A DNA stretch of 64,000 nt, taken from assembly GCA_030731745.1 (NCBI GenBank), contig JANQTJ010000035.1:1-64000 (forward strand). The letters are read 5' to 3'. Below the pieces are notes generated by a model. The model worked only from the letters and a program-made list of their open reading frames with translations. It was not told the DNA's origin and did not search any database. Shown piece by piece: positions 1 to 7,250 of the stretch. The DNA is from Flaviramulus sp. Lineage in GTDB: Bacteria; Bacteroidota; Bacteroidia; Flavobacteriales; Flavobacteriaceae. Within the stretch, counting starts at the first letter, position 1, and every line of letters starts with the position of its first letter. The position numbers and the translations under genes are program-made.

Positions 1-50
1 ATATCAGATTTCGGCTCTGAGGGTTGGGGGTTCGAATCCCTTCGCGGTCA
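1..50 (+). tRNA. tRNA-Arg (UCG anticodon), 3' portion
   Basis: Only the anticodon arm, variable loop, T arm and 3' acceptor strand lie inside the window. The anticodon stem pairs 4-8 with 16-20 around a seven-base loop (9-15) in which U33 is followed by TCG and a purine. The T stem (26-30 with 38-42, two G-U pairs) closes the usual TTCGAAT loop, and the 3' acceptor strand CGCGGTC ends in discriminator A. CCA is not encoded. The isotype is read from the anticodon only, because the D arm and 5' acceptor strand are missing. Confidence 0.78.
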
Positions 51-57
51 CTAAATC

Positions 58-94
58 GGAGAATTGATTCACAGGAATCGGTTCTCCATTTTTT
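58..94 (+). terminator. Intrinsic terminator after the tRNA
   Basis: A 13-bp stem (58-70 with 75-87, two G-T pairs) with the 4-base loop ACAG is followed by a run of six T (89-94). It starts a few bases after the tRNA 3' end, so it most likely ends that transcript. Confidence 0.8.
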
Positions 95-128
95 ATGTTT
101 GATATTTCCTGGAATTACTACATTAGAA

Positions 129-151
129 TGGACATTAGATTACGAGATTTA
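129..151 (+). repeat. IS left terminal inverted repeat
   Basis: It matches the reverse complement of 1355-1377 at 19 of 23 positions. The outer TGGACA and the inner CGAGATTTA are identical in both ends. Confidence 0.75.
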
Positions 152-176
152 GAGTTACATAAATTGACTTTGAATC

Positions 177-491
177 ATGAAAAAAAGAAACAGAAATTAC
201 AGTACGTCATTTAAGCAAAAAGCTTTAGAATTAAGCTATGCCCGAGGACATGTCAAACAAGTCTGTGAGGAACTTGACATTCCTTATTCCGTATTACACC
301 GCTGGAGACGAGAATCACAAGATTATGGGAAGAACAGTTTTCCAGGTAGAGGAGTTCCAAAATTGACAGATGAACAAAAAGAAATAGCTTTATTAAAGAA
401 ACAATTAAAGGATATATCGGAAGAACACTAAATATTAAAAAAGGCGGTGAGCATTTTCTCCAAGAGCGACAAGAAAAATTTAGGCTCATAA
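177..491 (+). pseudogene. IS3 transposase orfA, broken by a stop codon
   Basis: OrfA encodes the helix-turn-helix and coiled-coil part of an IS3-type transposase, which binds the terminal repeats. The first 84 codons give a typical HTH_Tnp_1 domain (FKQKALELSY, then VCEELDIPYSVLHRWRRE) and the start of a leucine-zipper-like helix. A TAA at 429-431 then interrupts it. Reading through gives ILKKAVSIFSKSDKK, the sequence normally found there in the family, and a natural stop at 489-491 (104 codons). The interrupting TAA is best explained by G to T in a GAA codon. Because it lies upstream of the slippery site at 437-443, ribosomes should not reach the frameshift signal. Confidence 0.8.
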
Positions 492-1357
492 AAAATCATA
501 AATTTAAGTTTTCAGTTGAGAAAATGTGCTGAGTTTTAAAAGTTAGTACCAGTGGCTATTATAATTGGTTAAAAGCTAAGGCTTCAAAGCTTTGGTTGTA
601 TAATCAAAAATTATCTGAGTTGATTACAGCTATTTTTAAAGATAGCTATGAAAGTTATGGTGCTCCACGAATAAAAAAGGCATTGGAAACACTGGGACAC
701 CATGTATCCAGACCACGTGTGGCAAGACTCATGAACGCCTATGGCTTATTTGCCAGAAGGAAACGCAAGTTTAGAACAACAACAGATACTTACCACAAAT
801 ATCCCATTGCCACTAATAGCTTAAATCAAAATTTTAAAGTATCTAGAGTAAATCAAGTTTGGGTATCCGACATCACTTATATTGAAACAAAGCAAGGTTG
901 GATGTATTTAACAGTGATTATTGATTTATTTAATCGAAAAGTAATAGGTTGGTCTATGAGCGACAACCTAATAACACAGGACACTATAATAGTCGCATGG
1001 AATATGGCCGTAAAATCTAACGTAATTACCGAAGAACTTATCTTCCATTCGGATAGAGGCTCTCAGTATGCAAGTTATTTGTTTACGGATATTATTAAAA
1101 ATTATGATGGTTTAGTAAAACAGAGCATGAGTAGAAAAGGAAATTGCTGGGACAATGCCGTTGCTGAATCCTTTTTTATGAGCTTAAAAACTGAATGGGT
1201 GTATCTGCACAAATACAATTACAGATCTCAGGCAGAACTATCTATCTTTTCTTGGATAGATACTTGGTACAATAAAAGAAGAATACACTCAACTTTAGGG
1301 TATAAAACTATTAACGAATTTGAAAAAGAAATGTATAACCAAAATCTAGCAGCTTAA
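443..1357 (+). pseudogene. IS3 transposase orfB (DDE/rve integrase core), broken
   Basis: OrfB lies in the -1 frame relative to orfA and would be made as an OrfAB fusion by slippage on A_AAA_AAG. From 443 the frame reads the family's N-terminal region (ending VEKMC) and then meets TGA at 530-532, where Arg is usual. Downstream it continues VLKVSTSGYYNW and stays open to 1357, giving 253 aa from the first start after the stop. The DDE core is complete: Asp in VWVSDITYIE, Asp in FHSDRGSQY and Glu in DNAVAESFF. The catalytic core alone, without the N-terminal part, is unlikely to transpose. The stop codon lies inside the right inverted repeat. Confidence 0.85.
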
Positions 1358-1377
1358 ATCTCGCAATTAATTGTCCA
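1355..1377 (-). repeat. IS right terminal inverted repeat
   Basis: Its reverse complement matches 129-151 at 19 of 23 positions. It ends in TGTCCA and includes the orfB stop codon. Confidence 0.75.
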
Positions 1378-1615
1378 ACTTTGTGTTGCAAGTCCATTTA
1401 TTAATTTTATCATTTATAAAACATTTTGTAAAAAATGTGTCTTACACTTTTGTTCGTAAACAAGTAATCAGGAATTAATAATTAGTTTTTTATGTGTAAC
1501 TTTAAATGTCGCAACCTTTTGTCTAGTAAAAATATAATTAGTCATTATATTATACCCGTTTTTTACAGTTGATAAAGAGCCCTAATTTTTCTATTTACTT
1601 AAGTGTTGATTTAAT

Positions 1616-3058
1616 TTATTTAAATTCCCAAAGAAGCGGTAGTACATAATAAACAAAAAGAGTTATAACTATTATTGAAATAATATTCATTGAAAATCCT
1701 TTCTTTACCATGTCTTCTATTTTTAAGTACCCAGATCCAAAAACTACAGCATTTGGGGGGGTTGCAACCGGAAGCATAAAAGCACATGAAGCTGCCAAAG
1801 TAGCTCCAACAAGTAAAAAATATGGATGCACACCTACAGCTGTTGAAAGAGAAATAAGAACAGGTAATAACATTGCGGTTGTAGCTAAATTTGAAGTTAT
1901 CTCCGTTAAGAAATTTACAGATGCAACTAAAATCAAAAGCAATAAAATAAGCGATATAGATCCTAAAGAAGTCATTTGGCTACCAATCCAAACTGCCAAT
2001 CCACTTGTTTCAAAACCAAGAGCTAAAGCCATTCCACCACCAAATAATAGTACAATACCCCATGGCAATTTCACTGCATCTTCCCAGATCAAAATTTTCA
2101 CTCCTTTGTCTTTAGAAGGAAGTATAAACAAAATTATAGCAAAGAAAACAACAATAATAGTGTCATCAATTCCGGGAATAAGCTGTTTAATCAAAAATGA
2201 CCTAGTAATCCATGCAATAGCGGTTAATAAAAACACAAGAAATACTATTTTTTCTTCATAGGAAATTTTACCCAATAATTTTAATTGCCTTTTAATTTCT
2301 TGACTTCCACCAGGAAATGTTTTTTGTTTAAATTTGAAGGCAAAACGTGTTAGATAAATCCAACATGTAAATAATAGAATAAGTGAAATTGGAAACCCAA
2401 AAAAGAACCATTGAGAAAATGAAATTTCTATATTATATGTTTGTTTTATAACTCCTGCTAACACTAAATTTGGAGGTGTACCTATAAGGGTTGCTATGCC
2501 GCCAATTGAAGCACTGTAAGCAATAGATAGCATTAAGGCTTTACCAAAAATTAAATTTTCGTTTTCTATAGTGGCTGGATTATCTCTTAATTGTGATACA
2601 ATAGCCATTCCAACTGGCAGTATCATAACGGCAGTTGCTGTGTTGGATATCCACATGGATAAAAATGCAGTTGCAATCATAAACCCAAGAATGATATTAA
2701 TAACATTAGTTCCAACAATTTTAATAATCGTTAAAGCTATTCTTCTATGCAAATTCCATTTTTCAATAGCGATGGCTAAAATAAAACCACCAATATACAG
2801 AAACACATATTTATGACCGTAAGACGCCGTAGTTTCATGCAACCCCATGCCGCCAGATAATGGAAAGAGAATAATAGGTAATAATGCAGTAACTGCAATT
2901 GGCACAGCTTCCGTTATCCACCAAATTGCAATCCAGATAGCAGATGCCAAAACGGCATTAGCAGAATCATTGAGCCCTTTAGGATGAATATATAGTGTTA
3001 TTATTAAAAATGCCAATGGTCCAAACAACAAACCTATTCTTCCTTTAGAAATATTCAT
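1616..3058 (-). CDS. DASS/SLC13-family Na+:dicarboxylate (or sulfate) symporter
   Basis: This is a 480-residue inner-membrane protein with about 11-12 hydrophobic segments. It carries the two Ser-Asn-Thr type signatures of the DASS family: WISNTATAVMILP in the first half and TEITSNLATTAMLLP in the second, with the conserved TPPN motif (IGTPPNLVLAG, ATPPNAVVFG) after each. DASS proteins import succinate, malate, fumarate, citrate or sulfate with Na+. It starts 12 bp after the lipoprotein esterase gene on the same strand, so the two form an operon. That operon is preceded by the 23-bp-spaced direct repeat found at two other promoters here. The C4-dicarboxylate substrate is inferred from the neighbouring DcuC and isoaspartyl dipeptidase-like genes. 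Confidence 0.88.
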   Translation of the reverse strand: MNISKGRIGLLFGPLAFLIITLYIHPKGLNDSANAVLASAIWIAIWWITEAVPIAVTALLPIILFPLSGGMGLHETTASYGHKYVFLYIGGFILAIAIEKWNLHRRIALTIIKIVGTNVINIILGFMIATAFLSMWISNTATAVMILPVGMAIVSQLRDNPATIENENLIFGKALMLSIAYSASIGGIATLIGTPPNLVLAGVIKQTYNIEISFSQWFFFGFPISLILLFTCWIYLTRFAFKFKQKTFPGGSQEIKRQLKLLGKISYEEKIVFLVFLLTAIAWITRSFLIKQLIPGIDDTIIVVFFAIILFILPSKDKGVKILIWEDAVKLPWGIVLLFGGGMALALGFETSGLAVWIGSQMTSLGSISLILLLLILVASVNFLTEITSNLATTAMLLPVLISLSTAVGVHPYFLLVGATLAASCAFMLPVATPPNAVVFGSGYLKIEDMVKKGFSMNIISIIVITLFVYYVLPLLWEFK

Positions 3059-3070
3059 ATTTAAATACTA

Positions 3071-3994
3071 TTAATTAAAAATTATATCAGCCGCATTTTC
3101 AATAGCAGGTTGAAAATTATGACCAACATTCTCATTGATGTAAAATTGCCAATTAAATTCTAAATTGTTTAATAGTGACAAATTCTCTGATTTTTGAAAG
3201 AAATAATTTGCTCTATCTAATCTATTTAAACCTTGAGCATCTGCAAGTTCATTATGCCTTAACCCTGGAGAATTTGGGTCATTATCAAGTGCTCCTATTT
3301 GTATTATTAAATTTTTATTAAACAAACTGGTTAAAGATAGAGTTTCCAAAGGGCTATTTTTAAAACCATATGGGAATTGTATTGATATATCTGGAATGGT
3401 ATACCACCCAGAACCAGATGATACAACTTTATCAAATTTTGCATTAGGTTTAAACATAATAAAGCGATTTGCAAACTGCCCACCAGCAGAATGTCCAATA
3501 ATATGATATTTAGTTGAAACGTTATTAAGTCCTCCCTTTATAAAATCAAATAAAGGTTCTATCAAAGAAAAAGTCCATTGATCCTCAGGGTTCAAAGTAG
3601 AAGTAGTTGGATTGTCACCATCAATAAAAACGTTTCCAAGATTATAGCCATCACCTCCTGGAAAATCTATATTTAATAATTCTGGAGCCATAACTATAAA
3701 GTTATATTGATTAGCCTTGGATATGGCAGCATCTCTATAATATTTAGCATTTCTATCTGTACCATGAAAAATAAAAACTATTGATGAGTTAGAATTCGAG
3801 TTTTTGGGTATATAAAAATAAACTTTTATTGGTTTATTATGAAAAGGTTGATAATCAGTAAAATCAAAAAAACCACTTCCAGTTGTTTGGTAATCTAAAT
3901 TTGAAGCTAGAATTTTTGATGATTGCGAATCACCACTGCATGCCATTAACATGAAGAAAACCAAGTAAATTATTATAATAAAAATGGATTTCAT
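3071..3994 (-). CDS. Lipoprotein alpha/beta-hydrolase (PHB-depolymerase/esterase-like)
   Basis: The 307-residue protein begins with a lipoprotein signal peptide (lipobox LMAC, acylated Cys19). The fold is an alpha/beta hydrolase: an oxyanion-hole segment FIFHGTDRN, the nucleophile elbow GHSAGGQ near residue 167, a downstream acidic region (GALDNDPNSPG) and a C-terminal GHNF histidine. It is clearly paralogous to the esterase at 14874-16019; both share DQWTFS/NEWTFS, a GWYT segment and SPGLRHN/SAGLRHN. It lacks the T9SS tail of that paralogue and is lipid-anchored instead. It is first in a two-gene operon with the DASS transporter. The substrate is unknown; a polyester or an ester of a C4 acid is only a guess. 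Confidence 0.72.
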   Translation of the reverse strand: MKSIFIIIIYLVFFMLMACSGDSQSSKILASNLDYQTTGSGFFDFTDYQPFHNKPIKVYFYIPKNSNSNSSIVFIFHGTDRNAKYYRDAAISKANQYNFIVMAPELLNIDFPGGDGYNLGNVFIDGDNPTTSTLNPEDQWTFSLIEPLFDFIKGGLNNVSTKYHIIGHSAGGQFANRFIMFKPNAKFDKVVSSGSGWYTIPDISIQFPYGFKNSPLETLSLTSLFNKNLIIQIGALDNDPNSPGLRHNELADAQGLNRLDRANYFFQKSENLSLLNNLEFNWQFYINENVGHNFQPAIENAADIIFN

Positions 3995-4045
3995 TTAAAA
4001 TAAATTTTTTTTGTATAAATTAAGAAGTTAATTTACTAATTTTAT

Positions 4046-4076
4046 GATACCAATTTTCTAAAAAAATGAATACCAA
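4046..4076 (-). promoter_or_regulatory. MocR-type operator A (direct repeat, 23-bp period)
   Basis: On the minus strand this reads TTGGTATT, then TTGGTATC with GGTAT repeated exactly 23 bp on. The element sits about 50 bp ahead of the esterase start at 3994 and covers the regulator's own ATG at 4066 (codons 2-4 supply one half-site). The half-site, ATACCAA in the other orientation, resembles the ATACCA repeats recalled for B. subtilis GabR. Binding has not been shown. Confidence 0.68.
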
Positions 4077-5565
4077 TTTTAAATTTGCTATTGATAAGAT
4101 TAAAGAAGAATATAGTAGTCAACTTTTAATCAAACCTACAAACAAATATATAGTACTATACAGAGCAATAAAAAATGGCATTTTAAACAAGGATTTGCCT
4201 CACGAATGGTTATTGCCTTCAACTAGGCTTTTGTCAGAAGAATTGGTACTTTCTAGAACAACTGTAAACAAAACCTATGAGTTACTTAAATTAGAAAAAT
4301 TAATTTCATCAAAGCCTGGTTCAGGATACAGGGTACATTATGAAAATTTATTAGAAGAGGATATTAAAAAACCCGAAAACACCTCTTTTGATGAAAGTCT
4401 TTATCCTAAAATAACAGAAAAAGGGTTATCATTTTTAAAAAACATATCACTCATAAATAGGTTGCCGAATAATAATTTAGCTTTTAGGCCAGGGTTACCA
4501 CCAATAGATGTTTTTCCAGTGAATCAATGGAAAAAATTATTAAATGCTTATTGGCGTCATGTAAAATCTTCAGGTCTTTCTTATTCTCAAACTACTGGTA
4601 TTACAGAGTTAAAAAAGAGTATTTGTAATTATTTAAATATTAATAGAAATATTAAATGTAATTATGAGCAGATTATTATTGTTTCGGGCTCATTGCAATC
4701 ATTGTATCTTATAACCAATACAGTTATTGATAAAGATGATTATGTTATTTTAGAAAACCCAACTTTTCCCAATGTGCATTCTATTTTTAAAAGCATTCGA
4801 TCTAATATTCTGCCCATTACTATAGATAAAGAAGGGATTGATATAAAAAAAATGAATTCTTTGGCTAGCTTTAAACCAAAAATTGTTCATACAACGCCTT
4901 CAAACCATTATCCCTTAGGTGTTAAAATGAGCCTTAATAGAAGAAAAGAATTGTTGGAATGGGCATCAATAAATAAAGCTTTAATTATTGAAAATGATTA
5001 TGAGAATGAAATAGCAAATAGTATAAATAATTTGCCTAGCATATATACTTTAGATACTGAAGATAGGACTATTTATATGGGAACATTTAATAGATTATTG
5101 CATCCTTCAATACGTTTAGGTTATATGATAGTTCCTAAGTATTTAGCAAAAGCAGTTGAAGCATTACAAGAACATTCACATCGTTTTATTGCGCCGTCTA
5201 TTCAAGTGGTTATGAATCAGTTTATTGAAAGGAATTATCTTTTTCAACACATAAAAAATATTACTACTGTTGCCAAAGAAAGGCATTTATTATTTATTAA
5301 AGAATTTGAAAAAAACAATAAAACTCTAGATATCCATCAAAAAGAGTTTTGTAGTCTTCATATTGTTGCCAAATTTAAAAATTCAATTACAGAAAAAGAT
5401 GAAATAAAATTCATAGAAAAATTGGCAGAGCATGATATTGTAGCTTTTTCATTAAGTAAATGTTATATAGGGGAAGAAAAAGAACAAGGTTTAATTTTGG
5501 GTTATTCGGCTGTAAGGCCTAATAAATTAATCCAAAAAGTAAATCAAATGAAGTCTCTTTTTTAG
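4066..5565 (+). CDS. MocR-family (GntR wHTH + aminotransferase fold) regulator with Lys to Arg change
   Basis: This is a 499-residue transcription regulator. Residues about 15-95 form a GntR winged helix (PSTRLLSEELVLSRTTVNKTYELL, then the wing KPGSGYRV). Residues about 130-499 form a fold-type I aminotransferase domain with recognisable PLP-pocket motifs: SGSLQSLYLI, TTPSNHYPLGVKMS and ENDYENE. The Schiff-base lysine is missing: the GTFSK motif of MocR/GabR/PdxR proteins reads GTFNRLLHPS here, with Arg343 (AGA at 5092-5094). An internal aldimine with PLP should therefore not form. The gene is divergent from the esterase-transporter pair, and three matching operator repeats suggest it controls the whole locus and itself. 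The effector is unknown. Confidence 0.88.
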   Translation: MNTNFKFAIDKIKEEYSSQLLIKPTNKYIVLYRAIKNGILNKDLPHEWLLPSTRLLSEELVLSRTTVNKTYELLKLEKLISSKPGSGYRVHYENLLEEDIKKPENTSFDESLYPKITEKGLSFLKNISLINRLPNNNLAFRPGLPPIDVFPVNQWKKLLNAYWRHVKSSGLSYSQTTGITELKKSICNYLNINRNIKCNYEQIIIVSGSLQSLYLITNTVIDKDDYVILENPTFPNVHSIFKSIRSNILPITIDKEGIDIKKMNSLASFKPKIVHTTPSNHYPLGVKMSLNRRKELLEWASINKALIIENDYENEIANSINNLPSIYTLDTEDRTIYMGTFNRLLHPSIRLGYMIVPKYLAKAVEALQEHSHRFIAPSIQVVMNQFIERNYLFQHIKNITTVAKERHLLFIKEFEKNNKTLDIHQKEFCSLHIVAKFKNSITEKDEIKFIEKLAEHDIVAFSLSKCYIGEEKEQGLILGYSAVRPNKLIQKVNQMKSLF

Positions 5566-5607
5566 TTAGCTTAATTAGTATTTATATTAATTAGACTGTA
5601 AATATAA

Positions 5608-5637
5608 TTGGTATTAAATTTTATAACAAACTGGTAT
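5608..5637 (+). promoter_or_regulatory. MocR-type operator B (direct repeat, 23-bp period)
   Basis: TTGGTATT is followed by CTGGTATT with the GGTAT cores 23 bp apart, 64 bp ahead of the lamin-tail gene at 5702. Spacing and orientation relative to the downstream gene match operators A and C. Confidence 0.7.
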
Positions 5638-5701
5638 TGTTTTTTAAATAAGATTACTCTTAATTTTAAACTATATTATTGTAAAACTAAATTAATCCAT
5701 T

Positions 5702-7051
5702 ATGAAAAAACTTTACATTTTATTTTTTATCCTTTTAAGTTATTCGATGTCAGCACAATTGGTGCTTAATGAAGCTTTATTTGACCCCGCTAGTGATATA
5801 ACTGGTGATGCTAATGGAGATGGTGTTAGAGATGCGGCAGCAGATGAATTTATTGAGTTTGTAAACAATTCTGTATCACCATTAGATATTAGTGGATATA
5901 AAATTTATGATATTACAAATTATACACTTCTTCCTGGTACTGACACTCCAAGGCATACTGTTCCAGCAAGCACAGTAATTCCTGCTAATGGTGTATATGT
6001 ATTATTTGGAGGTGGAACACCAACAGGTAGTTTTGGAGGTGCAATTGTTCAAACATCTTCAACAGGAGATCTTAATTTAACAAATGGAGGTGATGTTATT
6101 ACGGTAACAGATGCATTTGGCAATCTAATCCTATCGTTTGACAGTACTGTCCTTGGATTAAATATGGGTGCTGATCAATCTGCTATGAGAAATCCAAATA
6201 TAACTGGAGATTTTGAACTTCATTTAGCTGTTAATGGTGAATTGTTTTCCCCTGGAGTTTTAGCTATTCCATCAACTCCATCAACACCTCTTGTTGTAAA
6301 TGAAGTTTTATTTGACCCAGCAAGTGATTTAACTGGCGATGCTAATGGAGATGGTGTAAGAAATTCAGCAGCAGATGAATTTATTGAATTTGTAAATAAT
6401 TCCAGTTCAAGTTTAGATATTAGCGGATATACCATTTTTGATGCAACAGGTTTTGGAACTAGCACTCCAAGGCATACTGTTCCAGCAAGCACAGTAATTC
6501 CTGCTAATGGTGTTTATGTGTTATTTGGAGGTGGAACACCAACAGGTAGTTTTGGAGGTGCAATTGTTCAAACATCTTCAACAGGAGATCTTAATTTAAC
6601 AAATGGAGGTGATGTTATTACCATAAAAAACAACCTAGATGAAGTTATACTTGTTTTTGATAGTTCATCTACGGGATTAAATTTTGGTATGGATCAATCT
6701 ATAACCAGAAGCCCTGATATTACAGGTGATTTTGTATTACACACTTCAGCCAATGCTAGTTTGTTATTCTCTCCTGGTTTAAAAAATAGTGGAGCAGCTT
6801 TAAATATAAGTAGTTTTCTAAAATCCGAATTGTCAATTTATCCAAATCCAGTAAATAATGGAATTGTGACTATCAAATCTCAAATTTCTGGTGAAAAAAG
6901 TATTAAGTTATATGATATTACGGGTAGACAAGTTTTAAATACTAAATTGAAATCAGATATGCTTGATGTTAGTTTTGTTCAGAGCGGACTTTACTTACTT
7001 AATATTTCCATTAATAATCATTCATCATCATCTAAATTATTAATTAAATAA
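5702..7051 (+). CDS. Secreted protein with two lamin-tail domains and a T9SS sorting tail
   Basis: The 449-residue protein has a Sec signal peptide (about 18 residues, ending MSAQ) and two consecutive lamin-tail-type domains at about 20-185 and 197-360. Each begins VLNEALFDPASD or VVNEVLFDPASD and carries a DANGDGVR acidic loop like those that bind Ca2+. The C-terminal 75 residues are a type A T9SS sorting domain: SIYPNPVNNG, then KLYDITGRQV and the ending SSSKLLIK. It should be exported by type IX secretion and attached to the surface. Lamin-tail domains are usually adhesive or accessory modules, so its role is probably substrate binding. Parts of the two domains are almost identical in DNA. 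It is a single gene with its own operator and terminator. Confidence 0.82.
   Translation: MKKLYILFFILLSYSMSAQLVLNEALFDPASDITGDANGDGVRDAAADEFIEFVNNSVSPLDISGYKIYDITNYTLLPGTDTPRHTVPASTVIPANGVYVLFGGGTPTGSFGGAIVQTSSTGDLNLTNGGDVITVTDAFGNLILSFDSTVLGLNMGADQSAMRNPNITGDFELHLAVNGELFSPGVLAIPSTPSTPLVVNEVLFDPASDLTGDANGDGVRNSAADEFIEFVNNSSSSLDISGYTIFDATGFGTSTPRHTVPASTVIPANGVYVLFGGGTPTGSFGGAIVQTSSTGDLNLTNGGDVITIKNNLDEVILVFDSSSTGLNFGMDQSITRSPDITGDFVLHTSANASLLFSPGLKNSGAALNISSFLKSELSIYPNPVNNGIVTIKSQISGEKSIKLYDITGRQVLNTKLKSDMLDVSFVQSGLYLLNISINNHSSSSKLLIK
5944..6102 (+). repeat. 159-bp internal repeat, copy 1
   Basis: The segment is identical to 6463-6621 (519 bp downstream) except at two positions, inside the first lamin-tail domain. 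The DNA on either side of both copies has diverged much more. Confidence 0.9.
6463..6621 (+). repeat. 159-bp internal repeat, copy 2
   Basis: This is the second copy of 5944-6102 (157 of 159 bases identical), in the second lamin-tail domain. The sharp change in identity at its edges suggests gene conversion or a recent partial duplication. Confidence 0.9.
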
Positions 7052-7078
7052 CCCCGTATTAATTAATTATAATTCTTT

Positions 7079-7113
7079 AAAAAAAAGGTGCTTTATATAA
7101 GTGCCTTTTTTTT
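7079..7113 (+). terminator. Intrinsic terminator after the lamin-tail gene
   Basis: An A-rich left arm AAAAAAGGTGC pairs with GTGCCTTTTTT through two G-T pairs, and the right arm ends in a T8 run. It lies 28 bp after the stop codon and separates this gene from the next operon. Confidence 0.75.
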
Positions 7114-7153
7114 ATAAAAGTAAATTATTCTTAAAAAGGTTTAATCTTTGTAA

Positions 7154-7183
7154 TTGGTATTACATTTTTATATAATCTGGTAT
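7154..7183 (+). promoter_or_regulatory. MocR-type operator C (direct repeat, 23-bp period)
   Basis: TTGGTATT and CTGGTATC have their GGTAT cores 23 bp apart, 67 bp ahead of the first gene (7251) of the seven-gene operon. The layout is the same as operator B. Confidence 0.7.
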
Positions 7184-7250
7184 CTTTTTTTAAAATATCA
7201 TTATTATAAATTTACATACTAATTTCATTTATAAATTAAAAGTCAAAACA

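Larger units (their letters stand above)
129..1377 (+). mobile_element. IS3-family insertion sequence, inactivated
   Basis: The element is about 1.25 kb long, bounded by imperfect 23-bp inverted repeats that begin TGGACA and end TGTCCA, which fits the 5'-TG...CA-3' ends of IS3-family elements. It holds the usual two overlapping reading frames, orfA and orfB in the -1 frame, with an A_AAA_AAG slippery heptamer at 437-443. No 3-4 bp target duplication is visible (AGAA on the left, ACTT on the right), so the flanks may have diverged. Two nonsense codons interrupt the transposase frames, so the copy is probably not autonomous. The IS150-like subgroup is likely but not certain. Confidence 0.85.

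Noticed and set aside
1378-1615. 238-bp intergenic region right of the IS
   Set aside because: It has no open frame, no convincing terminator and no target duplication. A weak ACATTTT/AAAATGT pairing is not enough to call.
1710-2816. Plus-strand open frames within the DASS transporter region
   Set aside because: They lie antisense to a gene with clear family motifs and show no signal or domain. They are shadows of the minus-strand gene.
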